64,000 nucleotides of DNA from Mucilaginibacter lappiensis (GCF_900155965.1 NZ_FTMG01000025.1:1-64000), one strand, 5' to 3'; positions 37,009 to 46,047 are shown, numbered from the stretch's first letter. Notes: a model not told the origin generated them from the letters alone. Numbers and translations: made by a program.

Positions 37009-37092
37009 GTATCAAGTAGTTAGTATCAAGTATCGAGACTTTTGATTGGTTTATGAAAAACTGTAGCTATCGTGATACTAACTACTTGATAC
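37009..37092. repeat. Perfect 20-bp inverted repeat, GATACTTGAT-word family
   Basis: GTATCAAGTAGTTAGTATCA (37009-37028) is the exact reverse complement of 37073-37092, with a 44-base spacer. The same word order occurs at 55643-55734 with one base changed in the shared core. It lies between the MoxR ATPase stop and the metallophosphoesterase start. Confidence 0.8.
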
Positions 37093-37108
37093 CTAACCTT
37101 TGTTCAAA

Positions 37109-38617
37109 TTAATAACGATCATCATCTAAATCAAGATCGTCTTCGTCATCAGGCTGCAAATTAAACAAACTGTTGAACATATCTGAGAATGCGAATCCAT
37201 TATCTAAGAAACCTTTGTTGAGTTGTGAAAACTCAGACAGGCCATGAAGCACAAATTCCATCAACAATAATTGTTGGTTTTCAGTCAAGCGTGGATGCGT
37301 TTTTTTAACCAAGTCTTTTAATCCCGCCACCTCATTAAGGGCTTTTTTATAGTCCAAAAGTGGCATATCATCAACCAGGGCCAGGTTGTTGCCTTCACCA
37401 AACCAATTAATGATGCTGGCATATGGGTTTACACCTTTGGCCTTTTTTGCCTTTTCGGGATCCGGGAAAAACTCCAGTAGGGATGATTTAATGGCTTTGC
37501 CTATCAGTATATTGGCCACTTTACCCGGGCCTTCCAGTTCGCCTTCGTATACCAACTCGATCTTGCCGGTAATGGCGGGTATTACGCCTAAAAAATCGGT
37601 TATGCGTACAAAGGTGCTGGTTTCGTTATTAATGATCATGCGGCGCTCTGCATTGCTGATCAAATTTTCATATGCGGAGATGGTTAAACGTGCCGATACT
37701 CCCGATTTTTTATCGATATATTCAGAATTACGCGCTTCAAAAGCAATCTGCTCTACCAGGTTTTTTACCAGGCTGTCAGCTTCAATATTAGCACGTTGAT
37801 CATCGGTAAGGGAAGCTTCCTGCTGGGTGATCTTACGGGAAATTTCAACGGTGCGGGGATAATGTGTTAATATCTGGCTTTCGATACGGTCTTTTAAAGG
37901 CGTAACGATGGAACCGCGGTTGGTATAATCCTCTGGATTGGCTGTAAATACAAACTGGATATCCAGTGGTAAGCGCAGTTTAAAACCACGGATCTGTATA
38001 TCTCTTTCCTGGAGGATATTAAATAATGACACTTGTATACGTGCCTGCAGATCGGGAAGCTCATTGATCACAAAGATACCGCGGTGTGCCCGGGGGATCA
38101 ATCCGAAATGGATAACCCGTTCGTCAGAATAGGTTAGTTTTAAAGTAGCGGCCTTGATAGGGTCAACATCACCAATCAAATCTGCAACGGTAACATCAGG
38201 CGTGGCCAGTTTTTCGGTATAACGCTCCGAACGATGGATCCAGCCTATGGGCGTGGCATCGCCTAATTGAGTTACCGCGTTATGGCCATACCATGATATG
38301 GGATTATACGGATCATCAAACAGGTCGGAGCCTTCAATGTAAGGGATGTACTCGTCAAGTAGATTAACCAGCAGGCGTGCAATACGCGTTTTGGCCTGAC
38401 CACGTAAGCCCAACAATAATATATTGTGCCTTGATAGGATAGCAGTTTGCAGATCGGGTATAACAGTATCTTCAAAACCAACAATACCTTCAAAACCGCC
38501 TTCGCGTTTTTTTAGTTGAGTAATCAGGTTGGCACGTAATTCATCCTTTACCGATCGGCTTTTGTAATCAGTTTTTTTTAACTCACCGAGCGTTTTTATA
38601 TCGAGTAATTTATTCAT
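37109..38617 (-). CDS. MoxR-type AAA+ ATPase (magnesium chelatase I-like)
   Basis: The 502-residue protein has a Walker A-like site LGLRGQAKTRIARLL, a Walker B region GIFVINELPDLQARIQVSL, and sensor-like FVFTANPEDYTNRG with arginine-rich TPLKDRIESQ. This is the AAA_5/MoxR or ChlI-like layout. Such ATPases work with VWA-domain proteins as chaperone-like machines; the VWA protein at 39089 is the likely partner, with a VOC gene between. The C-terminus is very acidic (QPDDEDDLDLDDD). Cytoplasmic. Confidence 0.85.
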   Translation of the reverse strand: MNKLLDIKTLGELKKTDYKSRSVKDELRANLITQLKKREGGFEGIVGFEDTVIPDLQTAILSRHNILLLGLRGQAKTRIARLLVNLLDEYIPYIEGSDLFDDPYNPISWYGHNAVTQLGDATPIGWIHRSERYTEKLATPDVTVADLIGDVDPIKAATLKLTYSDERVIHFGLIPRAHRGIFVINELPDLQARIQVSLFNILQERDIQIRGFKLRLPLDIQFVFTANPEDYTNRGSIVTPLKDRIESQILTHYPRTVEISRKITQQEASLTDDQRANIEADSLVKNLVEQIAFEARNSEYIDKKSGVSARLTISAYENLISNAERRMIINNETSTFVRITDFLGVIPAITGKIELVYEGELEGPGKVANILIGKAIKSSLLEFFPDPEKAKKAKGVNPYASIINWFGEGNNLALVDDMPLLDYKKALNEVAGLKDLVKKTHPRLTENQQLLLMEFVLHGLSEFSQLNKGFLDNGFAFSDMFNSLFNLQPDDEDDLDLDDDRY

Positions 38618-38629
38618 CTAAATGCTTTG

Positions 38630-39007
38630 TTATAGGTAATTACTAACCTCAATCAGGTTTTGATCAGGGTCGCGGAAATAGATCGACCGTATTTTGCCGG
38701 TGGCGCCAGTACGTTCAAATATCCCCTGTGTTTGTATGTTCTTATTTTCGAGTTCTGCTTTAAGCTGTTCAATATTGTCTGTTGTGATAAAGCAAATATC
38801 AATAGCTCCGGGAGTGGGCGTATATGCCTTTGGTTCAAATTCCTTACCCTTTTGATGCAGGTTGAGTTTTTGATTGCCAAATTTCAAAGCTTTTCTGCCC
38901 TCACCAAATGTTTCTAATTCCATGCCCAGTATGCTGGTGTAGAATGTGCAAGTGGCATCTATATCCTTTACTGTTAAAACCAGATGATCTATACGGTCAA
39001 TTTTCAT
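38630..39007 (-). CDS. VOC family protein (glyoxalase/bleomycin-resistance fold)
   Basis: The 125-residue protein opens with RIDHLVLTVKDIDATCTFYT and contains RKALKFGNQKLNLHQ and IDICFITTDNIEQL, ending IRSIYFRDPDQNLIEVSNYL. This is a single VOC module with the usual metal-site residues (His7 or so, Glu near the end). Substrate unknown. It lies 12 bp after the MoxR gene start on the same strand, between MoxR and VWA genes. Confidence 0.85.
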   Translation of the reverse strand: MKIDRIDHLVLTVKDIDATCTFYTSILGMELETFGEGRKALKFGNQKLNLHQKGKEFEPKAYTPTPGAIDICFITTDNIEQLKAELENKNIQTQGIFERTGATGKIRSIYFRDPDQNLIEVSNYL

Positions 39008-39088
39008 TTCTTTGATTTCACTGATGCTTTTTTGATTTCACCGATTGTCTTTGTCCTGATTCTTGACTCTAACTTCTTGTATCTGATC

Positions 39089-40186
39089 TTACCTTACCGA
39101 TTTTCTTCTGTTTCTGGCATAATCCTCAAAAATATACTCCCCTAAATTATTTAAAGAACTATAAAAAGCCTTTCCACCATTGGTTTCCGTAAATTTACGA
39201 ACAAACTGCTGCAGGTAAGGATCTTTAGCTATCATAAAGGTAGTAATGGGTATTTTTAAGCGTTTGCACTGGGCAGCCATATTCAGCGTTTTGTTAACCA
39301 CTTTCCTGTCGAGCCCGATGCTGTTTTTATAATACCGGGTACCTTCCTTTAAACAAGTAGGCTTACCATCGGTGATCATAAAGATCTGTTTATTATGCGT
39401 TTTGCGCCGGCGGAGCAGGTCGGTAGCCAGTTCCAACCCCGCATAAGTATTGGTATGATATGGGCCAACCTGTAAATAGGGGAGATCCTGTAAGGTAATA
39501 GGCCAGGCATCGTTACCAAAAACCACAATATCTAAGGTGTCTTTTGGGTATTTAGTGCGGATCAATTCGGCAAGGGCCATTGCCACTTTTTTGGCAGGAG
39601 TTATCCTGTCTTCACCATATAAGATCATGGAGTGTGAGATATCGATCATCAGCACGGTAGAAGTAAGGGTTTTATAATCCATTTCCTCTACTTCCAGATC
39701 GCGCTCGGTCATCATAAAATCGCCTATGCCATGATTCACCTGTGCATTATGGATAGATTGGGTCATATCTATCTGATCCAGACTGTCGCCAAACTCAAAT
39801 TCGCGGCGTTCCGCATTTTTTTCATCACCTTGACCCGATTGTGGGCTACGGTGATTGCCTTTGCCTGATTTTTTTAGTTTACCAAATATTTCTTCCAGTG
39901 CGGATTGCCTGATGCTTTGTTCTGTTTTGGCGGTGATGTTAAAACCACCGTTCTGACGGTCTTCATCCAGGTAGCCCTTTTGTTTCAGCTCGTCGATAAA
40001 ATCACCCATACCATAATCATCGTTGGTGAGGTTGTATTGTTTATCGAGTTCGTTAAGCCAGGCTAAAGCTTCGCCTGCATCGCCCGAAGTATAGTTGAGC
40101 AATTCCAGAAATAATTTTAATAATTCGTCAAATCCACCTTTGGGGATCTGGTTTGGCTTAAATTTGGAAAATCCAAAACCGCGCAT
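39089..40186 (-). CDS. von Willebrand factor A domain protein, MoxR partner
   Basis: The 365-residue protein has an N-terminal helical part (1-150), then a VWA domain with the MIDAS motif LMIDISHSMILYG (DxSxS). Next come TYAGLELATDLLRR with the MIDAS Thr nearby and IFMITDGKPTC. This is the layout of VWA partners of MoxR ATPases. It lies upstream of the VOC and MoxR genes on the minus strand, so the three form an operon. Possible role: metal insertion or folding of a target protein, by analogy to RavA-ViaA; the target is not known. Confidence 0.85.
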   Translation of the reverse strand: MRGFGFSKFKPNQIPKGGFDELLKLFLELLNYTSGDAGEALAWLNELDKQYNLTNDDYGMGDFIDELKQKGYLDEDRQNGGFNITAKTEQSIRQSALEEIFGKLKKSGKGNHRSPQSGQGDEKNAERREFEFGDSLDQIDMTQSIHNAQVNHGIGDFMMTERDLEVEEMDYKTLTSTVLMIDISHSMILYGEDRITPAKKVAMALAELIRTKYPKDTLDIVVFGNDAWPITLQDLPYLQVGPYHTNTYAGLELATDLLRRRKTHNKQIFMITDGKPTCLKEGTRYYKNSIGLDRKVVNKTLNMAAQCKRLKIPITTFMIAKDPYLQQFVRKFTETNGGKAFYSSLNNLGEYIFEDYARNRRKSVR

Positions 40187-40536
40187 ATCGTGTCCTTTCT
40201 TATATAAAGAAACGGATTATTATTCTTAAAAGTTTGGTTTGCCATATACTAAAGCAAATTGTTAGGTAAGTATGACAAAAGGTAGATGTGCAGATGTGCG
40301 GATTTCAGATGTGCAGATGAAACGAACTAAAATGAAGGGTCATTGCGAAAATTATAAAATATGTCATTGCGATAGCGTGGCAATCCCCTCATATGTTGGC
40401 TAATTAGAATAGCTACGAGATTATTAATGTTGTATTTGTTTTTAACGGTATTAATGAACTCCCTACGGTCGGTTGTCTTCGTCGTTCCTCCTTACAGCAA
40501 TGACATATAAAAAAAGCATTTAGAGTTTTAAAGAGT
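40187..40536. other. Intergenic gap with two repeat types
   Basis: From about 40277 to 40321 there are repeats of GTGCAGATGTGCGGATTTC-type words, related to a reverse copy near 6457-6500. Then a compound REP-like stretch of TCATTGCGA type covers 40339-40505. No open frame of note is present. Confidence 0.55.
40339..40505. repeat. Compound REP-like element, TCATTGCGA type
   Basis: GTCATTGCGA occurs at 40339 and 40363, with the reverse form CAGCAATGAC at 40495. It shares GGCAATC and AGAATAGCTACG with the copy at 48777-48870. Confidence 0.65.
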
Positions 40537-41415
40537 TTACAAATACGCTAAACTATTCAATAATTCTGCCGGGTAAACGGGATTAGCGCCACGCTGGCTG
40601 GCCACAAAAGCACCCACAGAGCATGCTTTATCAACAATAGTTTGCATGGGGTGTTTGGCCAGTATACCTGCTACAAAAGTGGCCAGGAAAGCATCGCCGG
40701 CACCTACGGAGTCGCTTACTTTTACCGGGCAGCCGGGGCTTTCATAAAATTCATGATCATGCCAAACAATAGCACCGTTTTCGCCACGCGTTACGCAAAT
40801 GGTTTGGTTATGATATTTGGAGCGGAACTCTGTGATCTGGTCGCGCAGTGAATCGCTGCTTCCACCTATTAAAAGGGTTGCTTCCTCTTCATTCATTTTT
40901 ACTACATGTGCACGGGCGGCAAGCGTTTCGATGGTAGACAGTGTATAATGAGGGGGGCGGAGATTTACATCAAATATTTTGAGTGCCGGTGTTTCGTCAA
41001 GAAGGTTTAACAGTGTTTCGCGGGTGGTTGTATCGCGGCAGGCCAGACTGCCATAAACAATGGCTGATGCCTTTTTGCCTGCCTCGGTTAATTCATCCGT
41101 GGTTTGAATATTATCCCAGGATACGGGTTTAGGAATAATGTAGGTAGCCTGGTTGTTTTCATCGAGCTGTACCGTTACTTCGCAGGTGGGCAAATCATCA
41201 TCGCGCTGAATTAGTGGTGAATTAAGACCGCTTTTTTGCAAAAAATTTATCAGGGCATCACCACTGTTATCCATTCCTATAGAACTGGCAAAGGCAACAT
41301 TAACCCCTTGCTGCACTAAATGCCTTGCTACATTCATGGGAGCCCCACCGGCTTTTTTACCATCGCCAAAAGCATCCCATAAAACTTCGCCGAAGCTTAA
41401 TACCTGATTTTTCAT
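40537..41415 (-). CDS. PfkB-family carbohydrate kinase (fructokinase-like)
   Basis: The 292-residue protein starts FGEVLWDAFGDGKKAGGAPMNVA, typical of fructokinase-type members, and has ICVTRGENGAIVW. The catalytic motif is DSVGAGDAFLATFVAGIL with the base Asp in GAGD. It probably phosphorylates fructose or a related sugar with ATP; the exact sugar cannot be decided. It stands alone between repeats and is transcribed leftward. Cytoplasmic. Confidence 0.88.
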   Translation of the reverse strand: MKNQVLSFGEVLWDAFGDGKKAGGAPMNVARHLVQQGVNVAFASSIGMDNSGDALINFLQKSGLNSPLIQRDDDLPTCEVTVQLDENNQATYIIPKPVSWDNIQTTDELTEAGKKASAIVYGSLACRDTTTRETLLNLLDETPALKIFDVNLRPPHYTLSTIETLAARAHVVKMNEEEATLLIGGSSDSLRDQITEFRSKYHNQTICVTRGENGAIVWHDHEFYESPGCPVKVSDSVGAGDAFLATFVAGILAKHPMQTIVDKACSVGAFVASQRGANPVYPAELLNSLAYL

Positions 41416-41458
41416 AAAGCTGATTGTAAAGGTGGTGTAGTATAGTCCAAATATAACA

Positions 41459-41545
41459 GGATTTAAAGATTAATGAGAGGATTTACAGGATTTTGAAGGT
41501 CTATGAGTTTTTTAACTAATCTTGGTAATCCTTTTAATCCTGAAA
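41459..41545. repeat. Imperfect word hairpin (GGATTT / AATCC words)
   Basis: GAGAGGATTTACAGGATTTT on the left and TAATCCTTTTAATCCTGAAA on the right are largely complementary. They lie between the divergent PfkB and NTF2-like genes. Confidence 0.45.
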
Positions 41546-41564
41546 ATCGTGTTTATATTAGGGG

Positions 41565-41984
41565 ATGAAAAAGTACATATTATCTTGCCTCTTGATCTTT
41601 GCTTCTTACCTCTCTCATGCACAAGACAGGCAGGCCATACTCAAAGTGATGCATGATCAGGAATTGGCCTGGAATAAGGGCGATATTGATGGCTTTATGC
41701 AGGGCTACTGGAAATCAGATTCGCTATTGTTTGTAAGCAAAGCAGTGCCTAATTATGGATGGCAAACCGCCCTTGATCATTATAAAAAAGGCTATCCGGA
41801 TAAAGCGGCTATGGGACAACTTATTTTTACCATTCTGCAGGTAAAAATATTGGATGCTACTAATGCCTTTTTGTTTGGTGGCTGGAAGTTGAAGCGTGAA
41901 AAAGATGCACCGGGGGGCTATTATACTTTATGGTTCAGAAAAATAAAAGGCGAGTGGAAGATTGTGTGCGATCATACATCATAG
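41565..41984 (+). CDS. secreted NTF2-like protein (DUF4440)
   Basis: The 139-residue protein has a signal peptide (MKKYILSCLLIFASYLSHAQ). It then has RQAILKVMHDQELAWNKGDIDGFMQGYW, the opening helix of DUF4440/SnoaL-like proteins, and ends with YTLWFRKIKGEWKIVCDHTS, the usual last strands. The family is a cone-shaped fold with varied roles; no specific reaction can be given. It is likely periplasmic. A terminator lies between it and the convergent cupin gene. Confidence 0.82.
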   Translation: MKKYILSCLLIFASYLSHAQDRQAILKVMHDQELAWNKGDIDGFMQGYWKSDSLLFVSKAVPNYGWQTALDHYKKGYPDKAAMGQLIFTILQVKILDATNAFLFGGWKLKREKDAPGGYYTLWFRKIKGEWKIVCDHTS

Positions 41985-42025
41985 GGATATGAGATATTAG
42001 ATTTGAGATGGAAAAGCTTCAACAA

Positions 42026-42056
42026 AAATAGCGATGAGTGTAGCTCTTCGCTATTT
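42026..42056. terminator. Bidirectional hairpin terminator
   Basis: AAATAGCGA (42026-42034) and TCGCTATTT (42048-42056) are perfect arms with A/T ends, between the convergent DUF4440 and cupin-like genes. Confidence 0.65.
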
Positions 42057-42090
42057 AATAACTTATGACTTCAAACTTAGAACTTACAAC

Positions 42091-42972
42091 TTAAAACGGT
42101 TTCCCGGCAGCTAATTCACGGTTGGCCCATTTTACAGCCAGTTCTTCGCGGAATTTGGCATATTTTTCTTTGAAAGCCATTTTTAATACGCTGTCGACCC
42201 CGCCTTTGATAGCCAAGTTATATAAACTTGCTGCTTTACGGCTGATAGACGCGTCCCAGGCACGCAGGCTCAGGGAGTACGATCCGTCGATATATTTCAT
42301 CCAATGCCAGTAGCCTGTAGGCATAAACAGGGTATCGCCATGCTCTAAAAATACCTCAATTCCTTCTACACCATCCAGTGCCGGGAATTTTTTGATATCG
42401 GGGTTTTGCACATCATAATCCTCTAAAGCATAAGTAGCGTTCGGTATGCAGTATAAACGACGTTTCCATTTGTTTTCAAACAAGATCACATGTTTGCGGC
42501 CACCAAAATGGGTATGGAAAATGTGCGGCAGATCGATATCGTAATGTAAAAAGGTAACCGAATTGGAGCCGCCGAAAAACATGGCGGGCATACTTTCTAA
42601 AAAGCCACCCATCAAATCTTTGGGTAATACAATATCATCCAAAAGCTGCGGGGCCTGTTTAAAGATGTTAAAAAAGAAAATCCTCAACTCGGTAGGCTGG
42701 CTGCGGATCATATCCATATATTCATCAAAAGGCATTTCGGTTGCCGATGAGTTGATGGGTTTTGAAGGATCGGCTTTTGAATTATCGTATAAAGGCACCA
42801 CCTTTTTGCCAACTACCTGCTTTAAATATTCCGGCGTCCATTTTTCACGGGCGGGCCAGTTTTTGGTCAAACCTTTTATAACCAGCGGTCGGCGGGGATC
42901 TAAATAGTTCTTCTTAAAATCTTCAGGAGAAATATTTTCAACAGTATCAATCGGGTGGAGGATAAAACTCAT
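42091..42972 (-). CDS. JmjC-like cupin protein (Cupin_8), copy 1
   Basis: The 293-residue protein has the Cupin_8 layout. RRPLVIKGLTKNWPAREKW lies near the N-terminus, VTFLHYDIDLPHIFHTHFGG carries the iron ligands His and Asp in HYD, and HGDTLFMPTGYWHWMKYIDG provides the distal His. Such proteins are often Fe(II)/2-oxoglutarate oxygenases that hydroxylate protein or small-molecule targets. It is about two thirds identical by eye to the next gene and on the same strand, so the pair is a tandem duplication. Substrate unknown; no signal peptide. Confidence 0.82.
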   Translation of the reverse strand: MSFILHPIDTVENISPEDFKKNYLDPRRPLVIKGLTKNWPAREKWTPEYLKQVVGKKVVPLYDNSKADPSKPINSSATEMPFDEYMDMIRSQPTELRIFFFNIFKQAPQLLDDIVLPKDLMGGFLESMPAMFFGGSNSVTFLHYDIDLPHIFHTHFGGRKHVILFENKWKRRLYCIPNATYALEDYDVQNPDIKKFPALDGVEGIEVFLEHGDTLFMPTGYWHWMKYIDGSYSLSLRAWDASISRKAASLYNLAIKGGVDSVLKMAFKEKYAKFREELAVKWANRELAAGKPF

Positions 42973-43094
42973 ATTGTAATTACGTTTCGGCTGTTTTATT
43001 TAAACTAATTTAACTTAAATACCGAAAAGCAAACAAAATAACGAAATAAAACCCCAAAAGGTATAAGCTTTTATGTTAAAAAATGTAATTAATG

Positions 43095-43973
43095 CTAAGG
43101 TTTGCCAGCCGTTAATGCATTTTGCGCGCGTTTGATGGCCAGTTTTTCCTTCCAGTCCATATAGTCTTTCTTAAACCGGGCTTTCATCATATTGTCAAAC
43201 TTACGTTGTATGGTTAAATTATACAGGCTTTTGGCTTTTATGGCCCATGATTTATCCCAGGCACGCAAGGAAATAGAGAATGACCCATCCAGGTATTTCA
43301 TCCAGTGCCAGTATCCTGTAGGCATAAATAAGGTATCGCCATGCTCCAATACGGCTGCGTGGCCTTCAATACCATCCAGGGCAGGGAATTTTTCAAAGTC
43401 GGGGTTCTCAATATCATAATCCTCCAGTGCATAAGTGGCAAAGGGGATACAATACAAGCGCTCGCTCCATTTATAGTCAAACAAGATCACTTTTTTGCGA
43501 CCGTTAAAATGGGTGTGGAAGATATGGGCAAGATCAATATCGTAATGTAAAAACGTAACAGAGCCAGCTCCTCCAAAAAACATATTGGGATATTTATCCA
43601 GAAAACCACCCATCAGATCGGTTGGTGAACGGTAATCATCTAGTAATTTTGGCGCATGTTTTATAGGATCGAATAAAAATATACGAAGATCAGTAGGTTG
43701 TTTTTGTATCAGGTCGATATAATCGGCAAATTTCATTTCACTTGCCGATGCATTGATAGCCTTTGACGGGTCGGCCTTGGAGCTATCATATAATGGTACG
43801 GTTTGGTCGCCAACGATTTCCTTTAAATAATCAAAGGTCCATTTTTGCAAAGCGGGCCAACTTTGTGTTGCTTTACGAATAATAAGCGGTTTACGCGGAT
43901 TTAAGTAATTGTTAACAAAATCCGCTCTGCTTATATTATCAACGGTATCTATGGGTGTTAGGTGCAAACTCAT
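43095..43973 (-). CDS. JmjC-like cupin protein (Cupin_8), copy 2
   Basis: The start at ATG 43973 aligns with copy 1; a GTG two codons upstream is in frame. The 292-residue product keeps the same signatures: KPLIIRKATQSWPALQKW, VTFLHYDIDLAHIFHTHFNG and HGDTLFMPTGYWHWMKYLDG, so the iron site is complete. Differences cluster in the C-terminal 60 residues and around 100-120. It lies upstream of copy 1 by 122 bp. A perfect AT-rich dyad (CAATTAATTAA / TTAATTAATTG) sits just before the start and could be an operator. Confidence 0.82.
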   Translation of the reverse strand: MSLHLTPIDTVDNISRADFVNNYLNPRKPLIIRKATQSWPALQKWTFDYLKEIVGDQTVPLYDSSKADPSKAINASASEMKFADYIDLIQKQPTDLRIFLFDPIKHAPKLLDDYRSPTDLMGGFLDKYPNMFFGGAGSVTFLHYDIDLAHIFHTHFNGRKKVILFDYKWSERLYCIPFATYALEDYDIENPDFEKFPALDGIEGHAAVLEHGDTLFMPTGYWHWMKYLDGSFSISLRAWDKSWAIKAKSLYNLTIQRKFDNMMKARFKKDYMDWKEKLAIKRAQNALTAGKP

Positions 43974-43978
43974 ATTCA

Positions 43979-44009
43979 CAATTAATTAACATGCAAAATT
44001 AATTAATTG
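43979..44009. promoter_or_regulatory. AT-rich dyad upstream of the cupin copy 2 gene
   Basis: CAATTAATTAA (43979-43989) and TTAATTAATTG (43999-44009) are perfect 11-bp arms with nine bases between, five bases before the ATG. Its low complexity makes chance formation possible. Confidence 0.35.
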
Positions 44010-44054
44010 AAAAAAACACCCAATTGTTTAGCTTTTTTTTGAAATTTTTCTGAC

Positions 44055-44088
44055 AAAAAGAAACCCGACATTTGCCGGGTTTCTTTTT
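44055..44088 (-). terminator. Intrinsic terminator of the fasciclin gene
   Basis: AAAAAGAAACCCG (44055-44067) and CGGGTTTCTTTTT (44076-44088) are perfect 13-bp arms. On the minus strand the stem ends in a U run, 79 bp after the fasciclin stop. Confidence 0.85.
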
Positions 44089-44166
44089 GTGGTTTGTATT
44101 TTAAAACAGTTAATTGACAGCTTTTTCAATCGGCTTACAAACTGCGAATTGATTGCTGCAGACTGC

Positions 44167-44715
44167 TTAATTAGGCATTAGTACAGCGTTAACTACGTGT
44201 ATTACACCATTGCTTTGATTAACATCGGCTATAGTGATCCATGATTTGCCACCTTTTTCGTCAACCAGGTATAACTTTTTACCTTGTGCCATAACAGTTA
44301 AAGTGCCACCACTTACAGTGCTTAGTTCGGCTTTGCCATTTCCGTCTTTTACTTTCGACCAAAGATCGGCTGCGCTTAATTTACCGGCAACAACGTGATA
44401 AGTTAAAATTTTGGTTAAAGTAGCTTTATTTGCAGGTTTAACCAGGTTATCAACAGTACCTGCGGGCAATTTGTCAAATGCTTCGTTAGTAGGCGCAAAT
44501 ACGGTGAAAGGGCCTGCTGATGATAATGTTTCCACCAAACCGGCAGCTTTAACAGCCGCTACCAGAGTGGTGTGGTCTTTTGAATTTACCGCATTTTCAA
44601 TAATGTTTTTTGTTGGATACATGGCCGCGCCACCTACCATTTTAGTTTGTGCATTGGCATTAGGCGATATTGCAAAAGCTGCTAATGCTAATACTGCTAT
44701 GATCAGTTTTTTCAT
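44167..44715 (-). CDS. secreted fasciclin-domain protein
   Basis: The 182-residue protein has a signal peptide (MKKLIIAVLALAAFAISPNANAQ) and one FAS1 domain. Its signatures are GPFTVFAPTNEAFDKLPAGT (H1 box) and, at the end, SNGVIHVVNAVLMPN (H2 box), with ILTYHVVAGKLSA between. FAS1 domains mediate adhesion or binding at the cell surface or in the periplasm. The gene has its own terminator and a striking dyad about 70 bp upstream. Confidence 0.9.
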   Translation of the reverse strand: MKKLIIAVLALAAFAISPNANAQTKMVGGAAMYPTKNIIENAVNSKDHTTLVAAVKAAGLVETLSSAGPFTVFAPTNEAFDKLPAGTVDNLVKPANKATLTKILTYHVVAGKLSAADLWSKVKDGNGKAELSTVSGGTLTVMAQGKKLYLVDEKGGKSWITIADVNQSNGVIHVVNAVLMPN

Positions 44716-44783
44716 GATGTGATTAGTTTATAAATTGTTTTTAATGACACCCAAAGGTGCTTGTTTGTTTTGTTTTTCCATGT

Positions 44784-44817
44784 AACAAAACTATCACGAG
44801 CTCTTGATAGTTTTGTT
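44784..44817. promoter_or_regulatory. Perfect dyad upstream of the fasciclin gene
   Basis: AACAAAACTATCA (44784-44796) and TGATAGTTTTGTT (44805-44817) are perfect 13-bp arms around CGAGCTCT. Each arm contains a TAGTTTTG octamer that fits the TAnnTTTG -7 consensus, one per strand. It could be an operator over the fasciclin promoter or a pair of divergent promoters. Confidence 0.55.
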
Positions 44818-44925
44818 AAATTTATAATAGACGCTATTTGTAAGGAGATACGGGGAGCACCGCATAACGGTTTTTGTTAACGTGATTAATTCTTACAACT
44901 TGCTGATTTAAAAAGCATTAATTGC

Positions 44926-46047
44926 TTAGAAGAATAAACCTGCTGCAATATTATCGGCATAAAGTTTACCGGTAGGGGTCAAATATAAAACGTTATCTTG
45001 TTGTTTTATCCAACCGCTATCAAAATACTGCCCGGCGGCAATGAGTAATGGTGATGCGGAAGCTTTGGCTATGGAATTCAATTTATCCAGATCAAGCCCC
45101 CACATGGTGCGAATGGAGGTCATGATATATTCGTTCAATCGGTTTTCCTCGGTAAGTGTTTCGGTTTCGGCAGGCAGCTTGCCGCTTTCAATACTCTGTA
45201 TGTATTTAGCATTATTGGCGATGTTCCATTGCCGGGCTTCGCTGTTATAGGAATGAGCTGAGGGGCCTATACCCAGGTATTTTACGCCCTGCCAGTAATT
45301 GGAATTATGTTTGGAATAATGTCCGGGTTTGCAAAAGTTGGAGATCTCGTAATGATCGAAACCATGGTCAGCCATTGCATCCATCAATACCGTAAATTGT
45401 TCCGCACTTTGTTGGTCATTCATAGGCTGCTGCTTTTTTTTATTGATGAAAGCAGCCAGGGCGGTTTGTGGTTCAACCGTCATAGAGTAGGAAGATATGT
45501 GAGGGATAGAGAGCTCAAATATCTTATCCAGGTTTTGTTTCCACTTGGTATCTGTTAATAACGGGTATCCGTAGATTAGGTCGGCAGTGATGTTCTCAAA
45601 ACCGGCATCCTGAACCCTTTTTACCGAAGCTTCGGCATGCCGGCTGCGATGGGCCCGGTTCATCCACAGCAGATCCTCGTCAAAAAATGATTGGATACCA
45701 ATGCTAAAGCGGTTCACATCGGTTCGGCGTAGTGCTTTTACTTTGGCATCATCTAAGTCGTCGGGATTGGCCTCCAGGGTTATCTCCGCATCCGAGGACA
45801 CGGTATGCAGTTCTGTAATGGTATTGATCAGCAGGCTGATTGCATCAGCCTCCAATACCGATGGAGTTCCGCCACCAAAGTAAATGGTTTCTACAGTTTC
45901 ATTATCCAGGTAGCTTTTTTGCAATTTGATTTCCTTTACAAGCGCATGCAGCAGCTCATCTTTATATTTAAGCGATGTGCTAAAATGGAAATCGCAATAA
46001 TGACATGCCTGTTTGCAAAAAGGAATATGTATGTAGATACCCGCCAT
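44926..46047 (-). CDS. hemW: radical SAM heme chaperone HemW-like protein
   Basis: The 373-residue protein begins MAGIYIHIPFCKQACHYCDF, with the radical SAM CxxxCxxC site. It continues with ETIYFGGGTPSVLEAD, RFSIGIQSFFDEDL, ITADLIYGYPLLT and the C-terminal HemN-like region. Proteins of this length in Bacteroidota are HemW (heme chaperone) rather than the longer coproporphyrinogen dehydrogenase HemN, although often annotated as the latter. HemW binds and passes heme, which fits a heme-rich respiratory chain. The gene stands alone and is divergent from the M60 gene. Confidence 0.88.
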   Translation of the reverse strand: MAGIYIHIPFCKQACHYCDFHFSTSLKYKDELLHALVKEIKLQKSYLDNETVETIYFGGGTPSVLEADAISLLINTITELHTVSSDAEITLEANPDDLDDAKVKALRRTDVNRFSIGIQSFFDEDLLWMNRAHRSRHAEASVKRVQDAGFENITADLIYGYPLLTDTKWKQNLDKIFELSIPHISSYSMTVEPQTALAAFINKKKQQPMNDQQSAEQFTVLMDAMADHGFDHYEISNFCKPGHYSKHNSNYWQGVKYLGIGPSAHSYNSEARQWNIANNAKYIQSIESGKLPAETETLTEENRLNEYIMTSIRTMWGLDLDKLNSIAKASASPLLIAAGQYFDSGWIKQQDNVLYLTPTGKLYADNIAAGLFF

